This document shows, piece by piece, positions 31,918 through 42,864 of a stretch of 59,093 nt of DNA. Location: the NCBI RefSeq assembly GCF_008107625.1, contig NZ_SDKK01000004.1, positions 1 to 59,093 of the forward strand. Direction: 5' to 3'. The number at the start of each line of letters is the position of its first letter. Position 1 is the stretch's first letter. Position numbers and translations under genes: made by a program. Under the pieces are notes generated by a model. It ran no database searches. It was given only the letters and a program-made list of their open reading frames with translations, and was not told where the DNA came from. Origin of the DNA: Zoogloea oleivorans. Lineage in GTDB: Bacteria > Pseudomonadota > Gammaproteobacteria > Burkholderiales > Rhodocyclaceae.

Positions 31918-32421
31918 ATGGCTCTGCTACCCATTCTCCGTTACCCCGACCCGCGTCTGCACACGCGCGCAACTCCCGTGCGCGAAGTGACAGACGAAAT
32001 CCGCAAACTGATCGCCGACATGGCCGAAACCATGTACGAGGCGCCCGGCATCGGTCTGGCTGCCACACAGGTGGACGTCCACAAACGCATCGTCGTCATC
32101 GACGTGTCGGAGGACAAGTCCGGCCTTTTGGCCCTCATCAATCCCGAGATCATCGCCCGCGACGGCGAACAGGTCTGCGAGGAAGGATGCCTGTCGGTGC
32201 CCGGCATCTACGACAAGGTCAGCCGCGCCGAGCACGTCCGCGTGCGGGCCATGAACCAGCAGGGTGAAACCTTCGAGTTCGATGCCGAAGGCCTGCTCGC
32301 CGTGTGCGTCCAGCATGAACTGGATCACCTCGAGGGCATGGTTTTCGTACAGCACCTGTCCCAGCTCAAACAGACCCGGATCAAGGGCAAACTGGCCAAA
32401 CAGGCCCGGATCACCGCCTGA
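31918..32421 (+). CDS. def: Peptide deformylase
   Basis: 167 residues. It removes the formyl group from the N-terminal methionine of new proteins, with a Fe2+ (or other divalent metal) centre. The three family motifs are present: [20 protein letters not shown] (metal-binding Cys) and [11 protein letters not shown] (HExxH). It begins [21 protein letters not shown], the usual start. Its stop overlaps the fmt start (TGATG), the standard def-fmt coupling. No clear ribosome-binding site precedes it. Confidence 0.97.
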   Translation: MALLPILRYPDPRLHTRATPVREVTDEIRKLIADMAETMYEAPGIGLAATQVDVHKRIVVIDVSEDKSGLLALINPEIIARDGEQVCEEGCLSVPGIYDKVSRAEHVRVRAMNQQGETFEFDAEGLLAVCVQHELDHLEGMVFVQHLSQLKQTRIKGKLAKQARITA

Positions 32422-33341
32422 TGAAAATCGCCTTCGCCGGAACCCCCGAATTCGCCGCCGTGGCGCTGGAATCCATCCTCGCCGCCGGCTTCGAAGTCAC
32501 CCTCGTCCTCACCCAGCCCGACCGCCCGGCCGGCCGCGGCATGCAGTTGCAGCCCAGCCCGGTCAAGCAAGTCGCCCTGGCCGCCAACATTCCGGTGCAC
32601 CAGCCCGAAAAGCTGCGCACCCCGGAACAGCAGGCGCCCCTCGCCGAGGCCGACGTGGACGTGCTGGTGGTGGCCGCCTACGGCATCATCCTGCCGCAGG
32701 CGGTGCTCGACATGCCCCGCTACGGCTGCCTCAACATCCACGGCTCGCTGCTGCCCCGCTGGCGTGGCGCGGCGCCGATCCACCGGGCCATCCAGGCCGG
32801 TGACTTAGAGACCGGCATCACCATCATGCAGATGGACGCCGGCCTCGATACCGGCCCGATGCTGCTCAAGCGCGCCGAAACCATTCATCCCGACGACACC
32901 ACCGCCAGCCTCCACGACCGGCTCGCCTGGCTCGGCGCCGACATGATCGTCGAAGCCCTGCAGGCCCTGCCCGACGGTCTCACCCCCACACCCCAGCCGG
33001 CCGAAGGCGTCACCTACGCGGCCAAGATCGGCAAGGCTGAAGCGGCAGTGGACTGGACCCGCCCGGCAGTCGAGATCGAACGCACCGTGCGCGCCTTCAA
33101 TCCCTTCCCCGGCGCCCTCGCAACGTATCAGGACACCCCGATCAAGCTGTGGCGCGCCCGCGCCATCGACGCTACCGGCACCCCGGGTGAAGTCCTCCTG
33201 GCCGAAGCCGCCGGCGTCATTGTGGCCTGCGGCGAAGGCTCCCTGTGCATCACCGAACTGCAGAAGCCCGGCGCCAAGCGCATGCCCACCGCCGACTTCC
33301 TGCGCGGCATGCCGATTGCAGTCGGCAGCCGTTTCGAATGA
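32421..33341 (+). CDS. fmt: Methionyl-tRNA formyltransferase
   Basis: 306 residues. It formylates initiator Met-tRNA using 10-formyl-tetrahydrofolate. Visible: [19 protein letters not shown] at the N-terminus, the [21 protein letters not shown] segment with the catalytic Asn-His and SLLPxxRG motif, and [17 protein letters not shown] with the catalytic Asp. The C-terminal oligonucleotide-binding domain carries [12 protein letters not shown]. Translationally coupled to def. Confidence 0.97.
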   Translation: MKIAFAGTPEFAAVALESILAAGFEVTLVLTQPDRPAGRGMQLQPSPVKQVALAANIPVHQPEKLRTPEQQAPLAEADVDVLVVAAYGIILPQAVLDMPRYGCLNIHGSLLPRWRGAAPIHRAIQAGDLETGITIMQMDAGLDTGPMLLKRAETIHPDDTTASLHDRLAWLGADMIVEALQALPDGLTPTPQPAEGVTYAAKIGKAEAAVDWTRPAVEIERTVRAFNPFPGALATYQDTPIKLWRARAIDATGTPGEVLLAEAAGVIVACGEGSLCITELQKPGAKRMPTADFLRGMPIAVGSRFE

Positions 33342-33429
33342 CGGTGCTTCGCTCGATTGAATTTTCGGGCGGGTCCCCCATCTAATCGTTCGCGCACTTC
33401 GCGTGAACTCGAAAGGACGGATAAGCACA

Positions 33430-34281
33430 ATGTTCGGCAACTGGCTCAAGACCTCGATCCTCATGGCCGGGATCATCGCCCTCTTCGGGGTGATCGGCGG
33501 CATGATGGGCGGCAAGTCGGGGATGCTCCTCGCGCTGGTCTTCGGCGGCGCGATGAACATCTTCTCCTACTGGTTCTCCGACAAGATGGTCCTGCGCATG
33601 TACAACGCGCAGGAAGTGGATGAAAGCAGCTCGCCCTACCTCTACAACATGGTGAAGGAGCTTGCCGGCCGCGCCCAGCTGCCGATGCCCAAGGTTTACA
33701 TCATCCACGAAGACCAGCCCAACGCCTTCGCCACCGGCCGCAACCCCGAACACGCAGCCGTCGCGGCCACCACCGGCATCCTGCAGATGCTCAGCCAGCG
33801 CGAACTGCGCGGCGTGATGGCCCATGAACTGGCCCACGTGAAGCACCGGGACATCCTGTTGTCGACCATCTCGGCAACCATGGCCGGTGCCATTTCGGCC
33901 CTTGCCAACTTTGCCGTGATGTTCGGCGGGCGTGACGGTGAAGGCCGTCCGGCCAACCCCATCGCCGGCATCGCCGTGGCCCTGCTCGCCCCGCTGGCCG
34001 CCAGCCTGATCCAGATGGCCATCTCCCGCGCACGGGAATTCGAGGCTGACCGGGGTGGCGCCGAAATCTCCGGCGACCCGCTGGCCCTCGCCGACGCGCT
34101 GACCAAGATCGACGCCTTCGCCCGCGGCATCCCGATGCCCACCGCCGAAGCCCACCCGGAAACCGGTCAGATGATGATCATGAATCCGCTTTCCGGCGGT
34201 GGTCTGCGCGGGCTGTTCAGCACCCACCCGGCCACCGAGGAACGCGTCGCCTGCCTGCGCGCCATGGTTCACCGACGCTGA
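33430..34281 (+). CDS. htpX: Membrane zinc protease HtpX
   Basis: 283 residues from ATG 33430 ([24 protein letters not shown]). A heat-shock-linked inner-membrane protease that helps degrade damaged membrane proteins. Two N-terminal membrane helices (about 8-28 and 33-50) precede the active-site helix [17 protein letters not shown] (HExxH). Two further membrane helices include [17 protein letters not shown]-like and [21 protein letters not shown] segments, followed by the third zinc ligand in [16 protein letters not shown] strong terminator follows. A GTTCGCGC/GCGTGAAC hairpin lies just upstream (33389-33409). Confidence 0.95.
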   Translation: MFGNWLKTSILMAGIIALFGVIGGMMGGKSGMLLALVFGGAMNIFSYWFSDKMVLRMYNAQEVDESSSPYLYNMVKELAGRAQLPMPKVYIIHEDQPNAFATGRNPEHAAVAATTGILQMLSQRELRGVMAHELAHVKHRDILLSTISATMAGAISALANFAVMFGGRDGEGRPANPIAGIAVALLAPLAASLIQMAISRAREFEADRGGAEISGDPLALADALTKIDAFARGIPMPTAEAHPETGQMMIMNPLSGGGLRGLFSTHPATEERVACLRAMVHRR

Positions 34282-34305
34282 TCCGCAAGCATTGCGGCAG
34301 CATCC

Positions 34306-34337
34306 AAAAGAAACCCGGCTCAAGCCGGGTTTCTTTT
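34306..34337. terminator. Bidirectional terminator between htpX and the hemerythrin kinase
   Basis: AAAAGAAACCCGGCT (34306-34320) pairs perfectly with AGCCGGGTTTCTTTT (34323-34337) around two bases. A/T tracts at both ends serve both convergent transcripts. Confidence 0.93.
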
Positions 34338-34338
34338 G

Positions 34339-35781
34339 TCAGGCGGAAGCATGCAGCGGCAATAGCACCCGGAAGCGACTGCCCTTTCCCGGCACACTGC
34401 CCACCTCGATACGCCCGCCGTGCTGGCGCACGATCCGGTAGGCCGATGACAAGCCGAGACCCCGCCCCTGCCCCACCGGGCGCGTCGTGAAGAACGGCTC
34501 GAAAATGCGTGAGCGGGTCGCCTCGTCCATGCCGCAACCGGTGTCCTCCACATCGACAACCAGCTCGGCACCCACCTCCCGTGCCCGCACGGTAAGCGTT
34601 CCCGAAACATTCCCGAGCGCACGACCGGCGTTGTCGATGAGCGCCTTGAAGGCCTCGCCGAGGAGCGTCGGATTGACCGCCATGCTTGGCAGAACCCCGT
34701 AGCCGCGGACCACCTCCTGACCGGGACGCCGACTCGCGGCGGTTGCCTTGATGGCCCCGTCGAGCAATGCACTCAAGGACACCTCGCTCGTTTCGGATGG
34801 CCCTGGACTGGCGAATCCCTGCAGGGCCTGCACGATTTCGGCGACCCGCCCAAGGCCGCGGGTGGACTCGACCACCAGCACCGGCAGATCCTCGCGGATG
34901 AACTCCAGATCGGTCTCGGCCCGAGCGGCCTGCCAGGCCTCACGATTGGCGGAAGTTGCCGCGAGGCGGTCAGCGGTATTCACCAGCGCCAGCATGCGCT
35001 CGGCGTACTCACGCAGAGTACCCAGATTGGAGGCGACAAAGGCCAGGGGATTATTGATCTCGTGGGCCACGCCAGCGGCAAGCTGGCCGACCGCCGCGAG
35101 CTTGTCGGCTTCCTGCAGGCGGGTACGGGTATCCTCCAGGGAATCGAGGGTATGCCGCAAGGCCTGGTTGGCCGCGGTCAGTGCCGCCGTTCGCTCGGCT
35201 ACCCGCTGCTCCAGGCGGGCATTAATCGATGCCAGTTCGTTGTTGCGCTCGGCCACCAGCCCGAGCAGGTTGCGCACGGCACCGATCAGGGCCGTATTGC
35301 CCGGATCGCCCCGATGCCCACTTTCCGCCTCGAAGGCCGCCTCCGGCGTGCTGCCGGCGGCCACCGCACGCATCTGGCGGGCCATGCTGTGGTCGGTATC
35401 GAGAATGTGAAAGGTCAGCCAGCTGGTGACGAAACGGTACAGGACCGGCACCACCCGGGCCGGGTCGGCGGTGCTGCGCATTTCCTCCACCTGGGTGACG
35501 AAATCCGCATGAAGCTGGCGGTGTGCACGCAGGTGGCGCGGATCAAGCCCGGCAGCCTCCATCAAGGCTTCTTCGGTGGCAAAGTGATGCAGTGCGTAGC
35601 GCGCCAGCCCGTCGAGCACGTGGGTCAATTCGACCGGCTGCAGCTCGGAACCACTGGCCGCCCGCTGGGCCAGCACGTTGATCAGATCGACGAGCTTGTG
35701 GTGCTGTCCATCCACGTCGTCAAAGCCGGTTTCGAAATAATCCGCCCACTGAAAAGGCACGATATGGGATGCACTATTCAT
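34339..35781 (-). CDS. Hemerythrin-histidine kinase
   Basis: 480 residues. Residues about 8-140 are a bacteriohemerythrin domain with the di-iron ligand pattern: [30 protein letters not shown] and [15 protein letters not shown] coiled coil (about 175-230) leads to a HisKA domain with the phospho-acceptor box [18 protein letters not shown], and a HATPase domain with [30 protein letters not shown] and [18 protein letters not shown]. The hemerythrin domain suggests sensing of oxygen or nitric oxide in the cytoplasm; there is no membrane segment. Its start overlaps the stop of the hybrid kinase by four bases (ATGA), so the two are co-translated. No response regulator is encoded next to it. Confidence 0.9.
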   Translation of the reverse strand: MNSASHIVPFQWADYFETGFDDVDGQHHKLVDLINVLAQRAASGSELQPVELTHVLDGLARYALHHFATEEALMEAAGLDPRHLRAHRQLHADFVTQVEEMRSTADPARVVPVLYRFVTSWLTFHILDTDHSMARQMRAVAAGSTPEAAFEAESGHRGDPGNTALIGAVRNLLGLVAERNNELASINARLEQRVAERTAALTAANQALRHTLDSLEDTRTRLQEADKLAAVGQLAAGVAHEINNPLAFVASNLGTLREYAERMLALVNTADRLAATSANREAWQAARAETDLEFIREDLPVLVVESTRGLGRVAEIVQALQGFASPGPSETSEVSLSALLDGAIKATAASRRPGQEVVRGYGVLPSMAVNPTLLGEAFKALIDNAGRALGNVSGTLTVRAREVGAELVVDVEDTGCGMDEATRSRIFEPFFTTRPVGQGRGLGLSSAYRIVRQHGGRIEVGSVPGKGSRFRVLLPLHASA

Positions 35782-38700
35782 AGAATGGTCTCCCCGGGCC
35801 CGGCAAGGCGCTGGCGAATCGTTTCAAGGAGAACCGGCATGGTCTCGCTCAGGGTGGCCAGCAGATCAGCAAGGGTCTCGGCGCCCCGCCCGTCCCGCAC
35901 CGCATTGCAGATCGCTTCAGTGAGACCGAACACACCGGTCGCCCCCACGTTGCCGGCGGAGCCCTTGAGAGAATGCGCCACGCGCCCGATCTCCTGCAAG
36001 TCTCCCGCAGCCAGACACGCATTGAGGCGCTCGACCGTGTCGGCTTGAGAATCCACAAACAGGCCGAGGAGGCGGGCATAAGTAGGCCATTTTCCGCGCA
36101 CGACCCGCACTCCCCGCTCGGCGTCGAGACCGTCGATGGCACGGAAGCGCGCTTCCCAGTCGGTCTCCTGCACAAGCGGGGGCGCGGGCGGAGGGGAAAG
36201 GACAGACAGAGGTGGCGCCGGATCGGCGTCTCCCCGCCAATCGGCGCCAAGCCACTTGTAGATCATCCGGTACAGCGCTTCCGGCTCTACCGGTTTGGCA
36301 ATGAAATCATTCATGCCGGCTCCCAGACAGGCCTCCTGATCTTCATCGAAGGCATTGGCAGTCATGGCCACGATCGGTGTGCGCTCCCGCCCCGACAGGC
36401 AGCGAATCCGGCGGGTGGCCTCAAGGCCATCCATCACCGGCATCTGCATGTCCATCAGAATCACATCATAAGCGGCCGCCCCGGCCAGTTCGACGGCCTC
36501 CATGCCGTTGGCGGCCCGGTCGATGATCAGTCCGAGATTGCTGAGCATATCCACGGCCACCTCCTGGTTGAGGAGATTGTCTTCCACCAGTAGTACGTGG
36601 ATGCCGCGCAGGCGCCGGGCGATGGCCGTCGCGGTGTCGACCGGCACTTCGGATGTGCTGACCGGCAGCATGACCCCGGGGCGCTTCTGCAGACGCGCGG
36701 TAAACCAGAAGGCGCTGCCCTGGCCAGGCTCACTGGCGACCCCGGCCTCGCCACCCATCAGTTCGGCCAGGTGACGGGTCAGGGCCAGGCCGAGACCGGT
36801 GCCACCGTATTTGCGCGTGGTCGAGGCATCCGCCTGCTCAAAAGACTGGAACAGCCGCGACAACTGGTCGGCAGCAATGCCGATTCCGGTATCAAGCACC
36901 TCGAAACGGGCCAGCAGATCATGCGCGCCCTCCTCGACCACCCGCGCCTGCAGGACGACCCCGCCATGCTCGGTGAACTTCACCGCATTGCCGAGATAGT
37001 TGAGAAGCGCCTGGCGCAAGCGCGTCACATCGCCCCGCAAGACTGGCGGCAGACCGTCGGTATCCGAACGGAAAGTCAGGCGCTTGGCCGCCAGCCGGTC
37101 GTGAATGAGGGAGTGGGCCTGGTTGAAGAGGGATTCCGGCGAGAAATCGATGGACTCCAGGTTGAGCTTGCCGGCCTCGATCTTGGAGATGTCCAGGATG
37201 TCGTTGATGATCGACAGCAAGTGGGCGCCGGCATTGCGAATCTTGGCCAGACGATCCTGCTGCGCGGCGTCGAGCGGGCTGCGTTCGATGATGCGTGCCA
37301 GACCGAGGATCGCATTCATCGGCGTACGAATCTCGTGGCTCATGTTGGCCAGAAAGGCACTCTTGGCGTGGCTGGCGGACTCTGCCCGCTGGCGGGCTTC
37401 GGCCAGTTGCCCGGTGCGCTCGGCCACCAGATCTTCCAGATGGTGATGATAGAGCGCCAGTTGGGCATCCAGCTTGCGCATCTCGGTGATGTCGAAGAAG
37501 GTCGCCATGAACATGGCCCCTACAGCCGAACCGGATACCAGCAAAGTGCGCACCTCACCATTCTTGCAGGTGATCCGGAACTCCGTGGGCTTGACCGGGC
37601 GCTGCGCCGCCCAGGCTTCGGCAACAGCCAGCTGCCACGTGGCAATGACCCACGCACGATATTCCGGATCGGGATAGGCCTTCAACCACCAGGTCTCGAG
37701 ATTTGGCACATCCGCCAGTTCGTAGCCGAAGGTTTCCACAAAGCGGCGGTTCAGATCCACCACTTCGCCTTCGGGAAAGAACAGGCTCAGGGGAACCGGA
37801 GCCACCTCGAAGAGCTGCCGGAAACGGGTCTCGCTGGCGCGCAGGGCCGACTCCTCCCGGTAGCGGGTGATGGCGATGGCCGCCACATCGGTGGCCAGGG
37901 CGACCTGCTCCAGGTGCGCCTCGGTCGGACCGGACACTTCGCCGGGATAGAGCGCGAAAGTCCCCAGCACCCGCCCATCCCTGCTGAGAATGGGGAAAGA
38001 CCAGCAGGCCATCAGCCCATGGCGCGCCGCGAGAGCCTGGTAGGGCTCCCACAGCGGGTCACGGGCGATATCCTCGACAATCACCGGCTGACCGCGCCAG
38101 GCAGTCGTGCCACAAGAACCGACACCCTCACCGATGGCAACGCCATCGACGGCACGGATATAGCCCTCCGGCAAACTGGGTGCAGCGCCATGACGCAGAT
38201 GGATACCGTCGGGGTCAAGCAGCAAAACGGAGGCCCGGATGTCGGGCATCTGCGCCTCGACCCCCCGGACCAGGGCCTCGAGCGTGTCGCCCAGCGCAGC
38301 CCCGGAGGCCACCATTTCGAGCACATGCCGCTGATTCTGCAAGGCCAGTTCGATGCGTTTGCGCACAGTGATGTCAGTCCATGCGCCAACAATTTCCACG
38401 CCCTGCCCGCCAGCCCGCTCCTCAACGCGCAATTCATCGCGTATCCAGATATAGCGGCCATCCCGGTGGGCAACGCGATACTCATGGCCGATCTGCCCCT
38501 CGGACAGCAAAGAGCTTGAGCGGGACAGGGCCTCGCACCGATCTTCCGGATGAATCCGGCTCGCCCACCAGTCCGGCGTCAGGACCTCCTCCTGTGTAAA
38601 GCCGAAAATCCTGCGAATATTCTCCCCGACCATCACGGGCATGAATTGTCCGTCCACCAGCCGCAAGGCATAGAGAATGGTCGGACTCGCCTCCAGCACA

Positions 38701-39710
38701 TGACGCAGTTGCCGCTCGGCAGTAAGCTGCCGGCGCTGGGCCTCATCCCGCGCAACCCGGTCGCGCAAGGCCCGGACACCAAAGGCCAGGTCACGACCCA
38801 GATCCGACAGGAGCCGGACTTCCTCGTCATCGAAGGCATCCGCCTCGACCGAATAGACGTTCAGGGCGCCGAAGCACTGCCCATCCTCGCCCAGCAGGGG
38901 CAGCGCACAGGATGAGCCATAACCGCTCCGCACGGCGGCATCGCGCCAGCGGGCAAAACGCGGATCAGAATGAATGTTGCGGCACAGGCTCGGCCTGCCC
39001 TCGCGGATCGCCGTACCGGTCGGACCACCGCCGGCCTCGGTATCCGCCCAGGAAAAACTCAGCGTGTCGAAGTAGCCATTCACCACCCCGAACTCGGCGG
39101 CCAGCCGTACCGACTGCTGTGCGTCATTTTCGGCAAAGCCGACCCACGCCATCCGGTAGCCACCAAACACCACAATCAGGCGGCAGATGTCCTGCAGGAG
39201 CGCTTGTTCGTCCGTAGCCCGGACCAGGGCCAGGTTGCACTCGCTGACCGTACTCAAGGCCCGGTTCGCGCGTTTCAGGCGGACTTCGGCGTGCTTGGCT
39301 TCGGAGACGTCGCGCCCGACACCAAGCACGCCGATGAGGCGACCATCGGCATCCCGCATCGGCGTCTTGATGGTTTCGAGCCACTCCGTATGGCCATCAG
39401 CCGCAAACCCCACGATTTCCTCGTTGCGTACCGCCCGGCCGGCGTCGATGGCGGCCAGATCATTGCGACGAAAAAAATCGGCCTGCTCGCGGGACACGAA
39501 ATCGTAGTCGGTCTTGCCCAGGATGTCCGCCTCACAGGCCCCGAAAAAATGCTCGAAGCGCGAATTGCAGGCGAGGTAAACACCGTCCGGATCCTTCAGC
39601 CATACCAGATCCGGCAGGTTCTGGATCAGGGCCTTGAGACGTTTGTGCTCCTGCGCCAGCCCTTCACTGCAATCGGAACTGGGGCCTGAGAGCGCCGGAG
39701 GAAAAGACAT
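35778..39710 (-). CDS. PAS/GAF hybrid histidine kinase with receiver and Hpt domains
   Basis: 1310 residues from ATG 39710 ([17 protein letters not shown]). Domains in order: PAS (about 25-140, [21 protein letters not shown]), GAF (about 160-320), PAS (about 345-460), GAF (about 475-635), PAS (about 645-765), coiled coil, HisKA ([22 protein letters not shown], phospho-His), HATPase ([41 protein letters not shown]), receiver ([32 protein letters not shown]) and a C-terminal Hpt domain ([15 protein letters not shown]). No membrane segment is visible, so the ligands are probably cytoplasmic. This is a complete BarA/ArcB-type phosphorelay in one chain. It lies downstream of the chemotaxis operon and overlaps the hemerythrin kinase. 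Confidence 0.9.
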   Translation of the reverse strand: MSFPPALSGPSSDCSEGLAQEHKRLKALIQNLPDLVWLKDPDGVYLACNSRFEHFFGACEADILGKTDYDFVSREQADFFRRNDLAAIDAGRAVRNEEIVGFAADGHTEWLETIKTPMRDADGRLIGVLGVGRDVSEAKHAEVRLKRANRALSTVSECNLALVRATDEQALLQDICRLIVVFGGYRMAWVGFAENDAQQSVRLAAEFGVVNGYFDTLSFSWADTEAGGGPTGTAIREGRPSLCRNIHSDPRFARWRDAAVRSGYGSSCALPLLGEDGQCFGALNVYSVEADAFDDEEVRLLSDLGRDLAFGVRALRDRVARDEAQRRQLTAERQLRHVLEASPTILYALRLVDGQFMPVMVGENIRRIFGFTQEEVLTPDWWASRIHPEDRCEALSRSSSLLSEGQIGHEYRVAHRDGRYIWIRDELRVEERAGGQGVEIVGAWTDITVRKRIELALQNQRHVLEMVASGAALGDTLEALVRGVEAQMPDIRASVLLLDPDGIHLRHGAAPSLPEGYIRAVDGVAIGEGVGSCGTTAWRGQPVIVEDIARDPLWEPYQALAARHGLMACWSFPILSRDGRVLGTFALYPGEVSGPTEAHLEQVALATDVAAIAITRYREESALRASETRFRQLFEVAPVPLSLFFPEGEVVDLNRRFVETFGYELADVPNLETWWLKAYPDPEYRAWVIATWQLAVAEAWAAQRPVKPTEFRITCKNGEVRTLLVSGSAVGAMFMATFFDITEMRKLDAQLALYHHHLEDLVAERTGQLAEARQRAESASHAKSAFLANMSHEIRTPMNAILGLARIIERSPLDAAQQDRLAKIRNAGAHLLSIINDILDISKIEAGKLNLESIDFSPESLFNQAHSLIHDRLAAKRLTFRSDTDGLPPVLRGDVTRLRQALLNYLGNAVKFTEHGGVVLQARVVEEGAHDLLARFEVLDTGIGIAADQLSRLFQSFEQADASTTRKYGGTGLGLALTRHLAELMGGEAGVASEPGQGSAFWFTARLQKRPGVMLPVSTSEVPVDTATAIARRLRGIHVLLVEDNLLNQEVAVDMLSNLGLIIDRAANGMEAVELAGAAAYDVILMDMQMPVMDGLEATRRIRCLSGRERTPIVAMTANAFDEDQEACLGAGMNDFIAKPVEPEALYRMIYKWLGADWRGDADPAPPLSVLSPPPAPPLVQETDWEARFRAIDGLDAERGVRVVRGKWPTYARLLGLFVDSQADTVERLNACLAAGDLQEIGRVAHSLKGSAGNVGATGVFGLTEAICNAVRDGRGAETLADLLATLSETMPVLLETIRQRLAGPGETIL

Positions 39711-39787
39711 GGAACAAAGCCCTTTGAGGTCGCGGGGTTGCGCCAAATCAATGGCCCATCAAGCAATGGACACACCCTGATTTTATG

Positions 39788-39812
39788 GCCGTTTATTCTT
39801 AACGGCTTTTTC
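39788..39812. terminator. Hairpin between cheB and the hybrid kinase
   Basis: GCCGTT (39788-39793) pairs with AACGGC (39801-39806) and is followed on the plus strand by TTTTTC. It lies just beyond the cheB stop on the minus strand, where the T-tract is on the wrong side, so it may only attenuate the operon. It marks the one gap of more than 100 bases in the signalling block. Confidence 0.35.
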
Positions 39813-39831
39813 CCTTCAAGATTAAGTCCGC

Positions 39832-40914
39832 TCAGGCCCTATTTGTCGGTGTCCGGCTCCAGGCCACCAACCCCGCACCAATGTCATGCAGGGGCAGCAC
39901 GCTCTCCACCGCGCCCCTCAGCATGGCCTCCTTCGGCATGCCGAACACCACGCAGGTCTCTTCGGCCTCACCGATCGTCGACGCACCCGCATCACGCATT
40001 TCCTTCAGGCCAAGGGCACCGTCGTCGCCCATGCCGGTCATGATGATGCCCAGCGCATTGTGGCCGGCGGCTCTCGCCACCGAGCGAAACAGGACGTCCA
40101 CCGAAGGCTTGTGACGATTGATCAGCGGGCCGTCCACCACGCCCACGTGATAGCCCCGGCCATCCCGCGCCAGTTGCAGGTGACGGCCCCCCGGAGCGAT
40201 CAGGGCCAGGCCGGGCTCGACGCGGTCGCCGTGGCAGGCCTCGCGGACACGGATGCGGGCGAGGCCGTCGAGACGACGGGCGAACATGTCGGTGAAGCCG
40301 GCCGGCATGTGCTGCACCACGACGATGCCCGGCACATCCTCGGGCAGCGTCGTCAGCACGCTCTCAAGGGCCTGGGTGCCGCCCGTGGAAGTGCCGATGG
40401 CAACCACCCGGGTCCGGTCGCCGGACGGGGCCAGACGCGGCCCGCGGGGCAAATCGTCGAGGGTCAGCTTGGGACGCGGCACAGCCGCCTGCCGCAAGGG
40501 CTGCAGCCGGGCACTGGCGGCAGCCCGGACAGCCGCCACCAGGCTTTCGCTCTCGTCCTGCAGGAACTGCTTGACGCCCACCTTGGGCTTGGCGACCACG
40601 CTCACCGCGCCGGCAGCCAGCGCATCGAGACTCACCCGGGCCCCCCGATCCACCAGCGACGAGCAGATCACCACCGGCGTCGGCCGCTCGGCCATCAGCT
40701 TGCGCAAAAAGGTCAGCCCGTCCATGCGTGGCATCTCGATGTCGAGGACGATCACGTCGGGCCACTCCTTGCGCATCTTTTCGATGGCGAAGAGCGGGTC
40801 GGCAGCGGTGGCCAGCACCCGCATGTCGGGCTGGGCTGCAATGGCCTCGCTGGCAACCTGACGGACGATGGCCGAGTCGTCCACGATCATCACGCGGATC
40901 GGCGCCGACGCCAT
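39832..40914 (-). CDS. cheB: Chemotaxis protein-glutamate methylesterase CheB
   Basis: 360 residues from ATG 40914 ([20 protein letters not shown]), which overlaps the cheD stop (TGATG). It demethylates and can deamidate receptors. Receiver domain (about 5-120): VDDSA and [16 protein letters not shown] with the phospho-Asp. Methylesterase domain (about 170-350): [12 protein letters not shown] with the catalytic Ser, [17 protein letters not shown] with His, and [16 protein letters not shown] with Asp. Last gene of the packed chemotaxis run. Confidence 0.97.
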   Translation of the reverse strand: MASAPIRVMIVDDSAIVRQVASEAIAAQPDMRVLATAADPLFAIEKMRKEWPDVIVLDIEMPRMDGLTFLRKLMAERPTPVVICSSLVDRGARVSLDALAAGAVSVVAKPKVGVKQFLQDESESLVAAVRAAASARLQPLRQAAVPRPKLTLDDLPRGPRLAPSGDRTRVVAIGTSTGGTQALESVLTTLPEDVPGIVVVQHMPAGFTDMFARRLDGLARIRVREACHGDRVEPGLALIAPGGRHLQLARDGRGYHVGVVDGPLINRHKPSVDVLFRSVARAAGHNALGIIMTGMGDDGALGLKEMRDAGASTIGEAEETCVVFGMPKEAMLRGAVESVLPLHDIGAGLVAWSRTPTNRA

Positions 40915-41417
40915 CAGGCCACACTGCCCAGGGGCCGATGGGCCAGCCAGACATGACCGGTCCACAGATCGAAAATCAGCTTGCGATGCCCCTTGCCACC
41001 ACAGTGGGCCAGCGCCGCCGGCCGGTAGCCGTGGCGAGCCAGCAAGGCATAAGCCGACTCGACGTTGCGGGCGGCAATGTCCATCAATTCGGAGCTATCG
41101 TCCGCGCGGGTCAGCATGTTGCCGCCGCCGAACACCTTGACCTGGTAATCCCCCGGCCGGCTGCCGGCCTTCGCCACCTCCCGGTCGAACAGGACCAGCG
41201 CTTCATCGGCGTAACGGCCATCGAGGGCCGCACCGGCCGACTGGCCACGGGACGGCAGCATAAAGTGGCACATGCCGCCGACCAGCCGGGCCGGATGCCA
41301 CAGGGTGATGGAAATGCACGAACCGAGCAGTGTGGAAATGCGCGTACGCCCACCACCGAAATGGAAACCACCAGGCTGCAGAAAGACTTCCCGGATATCG
41401 TCACCAAACTCGATCAT
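40914..41417 (-). CDS. cheD: Chemoreceptor glutamine deamidase CheD (second copy in the operon)
   Basis: 167 residues. It deamidates receptor glutamines. The catalytic Cys is in [13 protein letters not shown] and the His in [21 protein letters not shown] and [41 protein letters not shown] complete the family pattern. Its ATG overlaps the cheR stop (ATGA) and its stop overlaps the cheB start, so cheR-cheD-cheB is translationally coupled. A different cheD lies on the other side of cheR. Confidence 0.93.
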   Translation of the reverse strand: MIEFGDDIREVFLQPGGFHFGGGRTRISTLLGSCISITLWHPARLVGGMCHFMLPSRGQSAGAALDGRYADEALVLFDREVAKAGSRPGDYQVKVFGGGNMLTRADDSSELMDIAARNVESAYALLARHGYRPAALAHCGGKGHRKLIFDLWTGHVWLAHRPLGSVA

Positions 41418-42220
41418 GGTTTGCGGTAGATGGTCGCCCGCACCGTTTCCAGGCCCTGCTGGATGCCGTTGAGGGTTTCCGAGTGGCCGATGATCAGGTG
41501 CCCGCCGGACTTGAGGCGCGGCAACAGATTGGCAACGACCTTGCGCTTGGTTTCCATGTCGAAATAAATCATGACGTTACGCAGAAAAATCACCTCAAAA
41601 TCGCCGATCCCGGCATCGACAGGCAGGGTCAGATTCACCTGCTGGAAGCGGGTCCGCCGCTTGAGTTCCGGCGAGATGAGGAAACTGCCACTGTGGGAGC
41701 GCACGCCCTTGAGGCAATACCTGGCCAGATAGCCCGCCGGAATCCCTTCGTTACGCTCAAGAGGGTAATGCCCCGCCTCGGCCTTGACCAGCACCTGGGT
41801 GCTGATGTCCGAACCCACCACCTCCCACGGAGCACTGGTCAGCGTGTCGGCGAGCAGCATGGCGAGGGTGTAGACCTCCTCGCCGGTCGAGCAGGCGGCG
41901 CTCCACACCCGGAAAGTCGAAGGATTGCGCCGCGGACGGATGATTTCGTCGCGCAGGAACTGGAAATGGCCAGGCTCCCGGAAGAAGTAGGTTTCGTTGG
42001 TGGTGAGCAGATCCACCATCACCTGCAGTTCTTCGGGATGCAAACCGCTCGCCAGCATCCGGTAGTACTGCGAAAAAGTGCCGAAGTTGTAATGCTTGAG
42101 GCGTTTTGAGAGGCGCCCGACCAGCAAAACCTTTTTGGCGTCCGACAGGCTGATGCCGGCGATCTTGTAGATCAGGCGCTGAAAAAGAGCGAATTCCTGG
42201 TCGGTAATGGCCGAAACCAT
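41414..42220 (-). CDS. cheR: Chemotaxis protein methyltransferase CheR
   Basis: 268 residues from ATG 42220 (MVSAITDQEFALFQRLIYKIAG), chosen because CAGGAA lies six bases upstream; ATG 42253 is an alternative without a ribosome-binding site. It methylates receptor glutamates with S-adenosylmethionine. The N-terminal helical domain (GISLSDAKKVLLVGRLSKRLK) precedes the methyltransferase fold with VWSAACSTGEEVYTLAMLLAD (SAM site) and IFLRNVMIYFDMETKRKVV. It sits between two cheD genes. Confidence 0.96.
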   Translation of the reverse strand: MVSAITDQEFALFQRLIYKIAGISLSDAKKVLLVGRLSKRLKHYNFGTFSQYYRMLASGLHPEELQVMVDLLTTNETYFFREPGHFQFLRDEIIRPRRNPSTFRVWSAACSTGEEVYTLAMLLADTLTSAPWEVVGSDISTQVLVKAEAGHYPLERNEGIPAGYLARYCLKGVRSHSGSFLISPELKRRTRFQQVNLTLPVDAGIGDFEVIFLRNVMIYFDMETKRKVVANLLPRLKSGGHLIIGHSETLNGIQQGLETVRATIYRKP

Positions 42221-42260
42221 GGGGTTTCCTGCGGCGGCGCTGGCCCTGTACATGGCAGAT

Positions 42261-42851
42261 TCAGAACAGTTCGACGTTGTTGTCCGGCGCCTTCGGTGTG
42301 ACAAGGGTGGCCGCATAAGCGCGTTCCTCCCGGGCAATCACCTCGGCGGTGGCATGGGAAGTGACGATGCGCTTGCACCAGGCATCACCGTTGCCGGGCA
42401 GAAAAAGCAGCTTGCGCGACCAGGGACCGAGGAAATCCGAAGCAATGATCGGGATACCCTCCCGCTGCAGCCAGTCGCGGGCAAACCTGGCGTTGCGCTG
42501 CCCGATGGCGAAGGACTGCCCGGACGTATCGATGATGGTGCCGCCCCCGAACGCCTTGGCCTGAATGCGCGCCTTCCGCGCGCCCTGGGACAGCAGCGCA
42601 TTGAGAAGCGCCTCCATCGCGTAGTCGCCGGCAAGCAGGGAGTCCACCTCGCTGTTGGCGCTCCTCTGCATGTTGGGCAGCATGAAGTGGTTGAGGCCGC
42701 CGACCCGCGCCTGCGCGTCGAACATGCACACGGCCACACAGGAACCCAGCAAGGTGGACAGCGGACGTTCCCGCTCCACCGCCCAGGCGCCGGGCGCCAC
42801 GTTGCGGGACAAACGCTCGATCTCGCGAGCGGGCAAGCTGGCGTAGTCCAT
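42261..42851 (-). CDS. cheD: Chemoreceptor glutamine deamidase CheD (first copy in the operon)
   Basis: 196 residues from ATG 42851 (MDYASLPAREIERLSRN), 13 bases after the cheW stop. The catalytic Cys in STLLGSCVAVCMFD and the His in GGLNHFMLP are present, with KAFGGGTIID and FAIGQRNARFARDWLQREGIPIIASDFLGPWSRKLLFLP. It is longer than the other CheD, with a C-terminal extension of about 40 residues that ends PKAPDNNVELF. That tail matches the last four residues of the short receptor in the same operon. Confidence 0.92.
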   Translation of the reverse strand: MDYASLPAREIERLSRNVAPGAWAVERERPLSTLLGSCVAVCMFDAQARVGGLNHFMLPNMQRSANSEVDSLLAGDYAMEALLNALLSQGARKARIQAKAFGGGTIIDTSGQSFAIGQRNARFARDWLQREGIPIIASDFLGPWSRKLLFLPGNGDAWCKRIVTSHATAEVIAREERAYAATLVTPKAPDNNVELF

Positions 42852-42864
42852 GAGCAGCCGGCCC

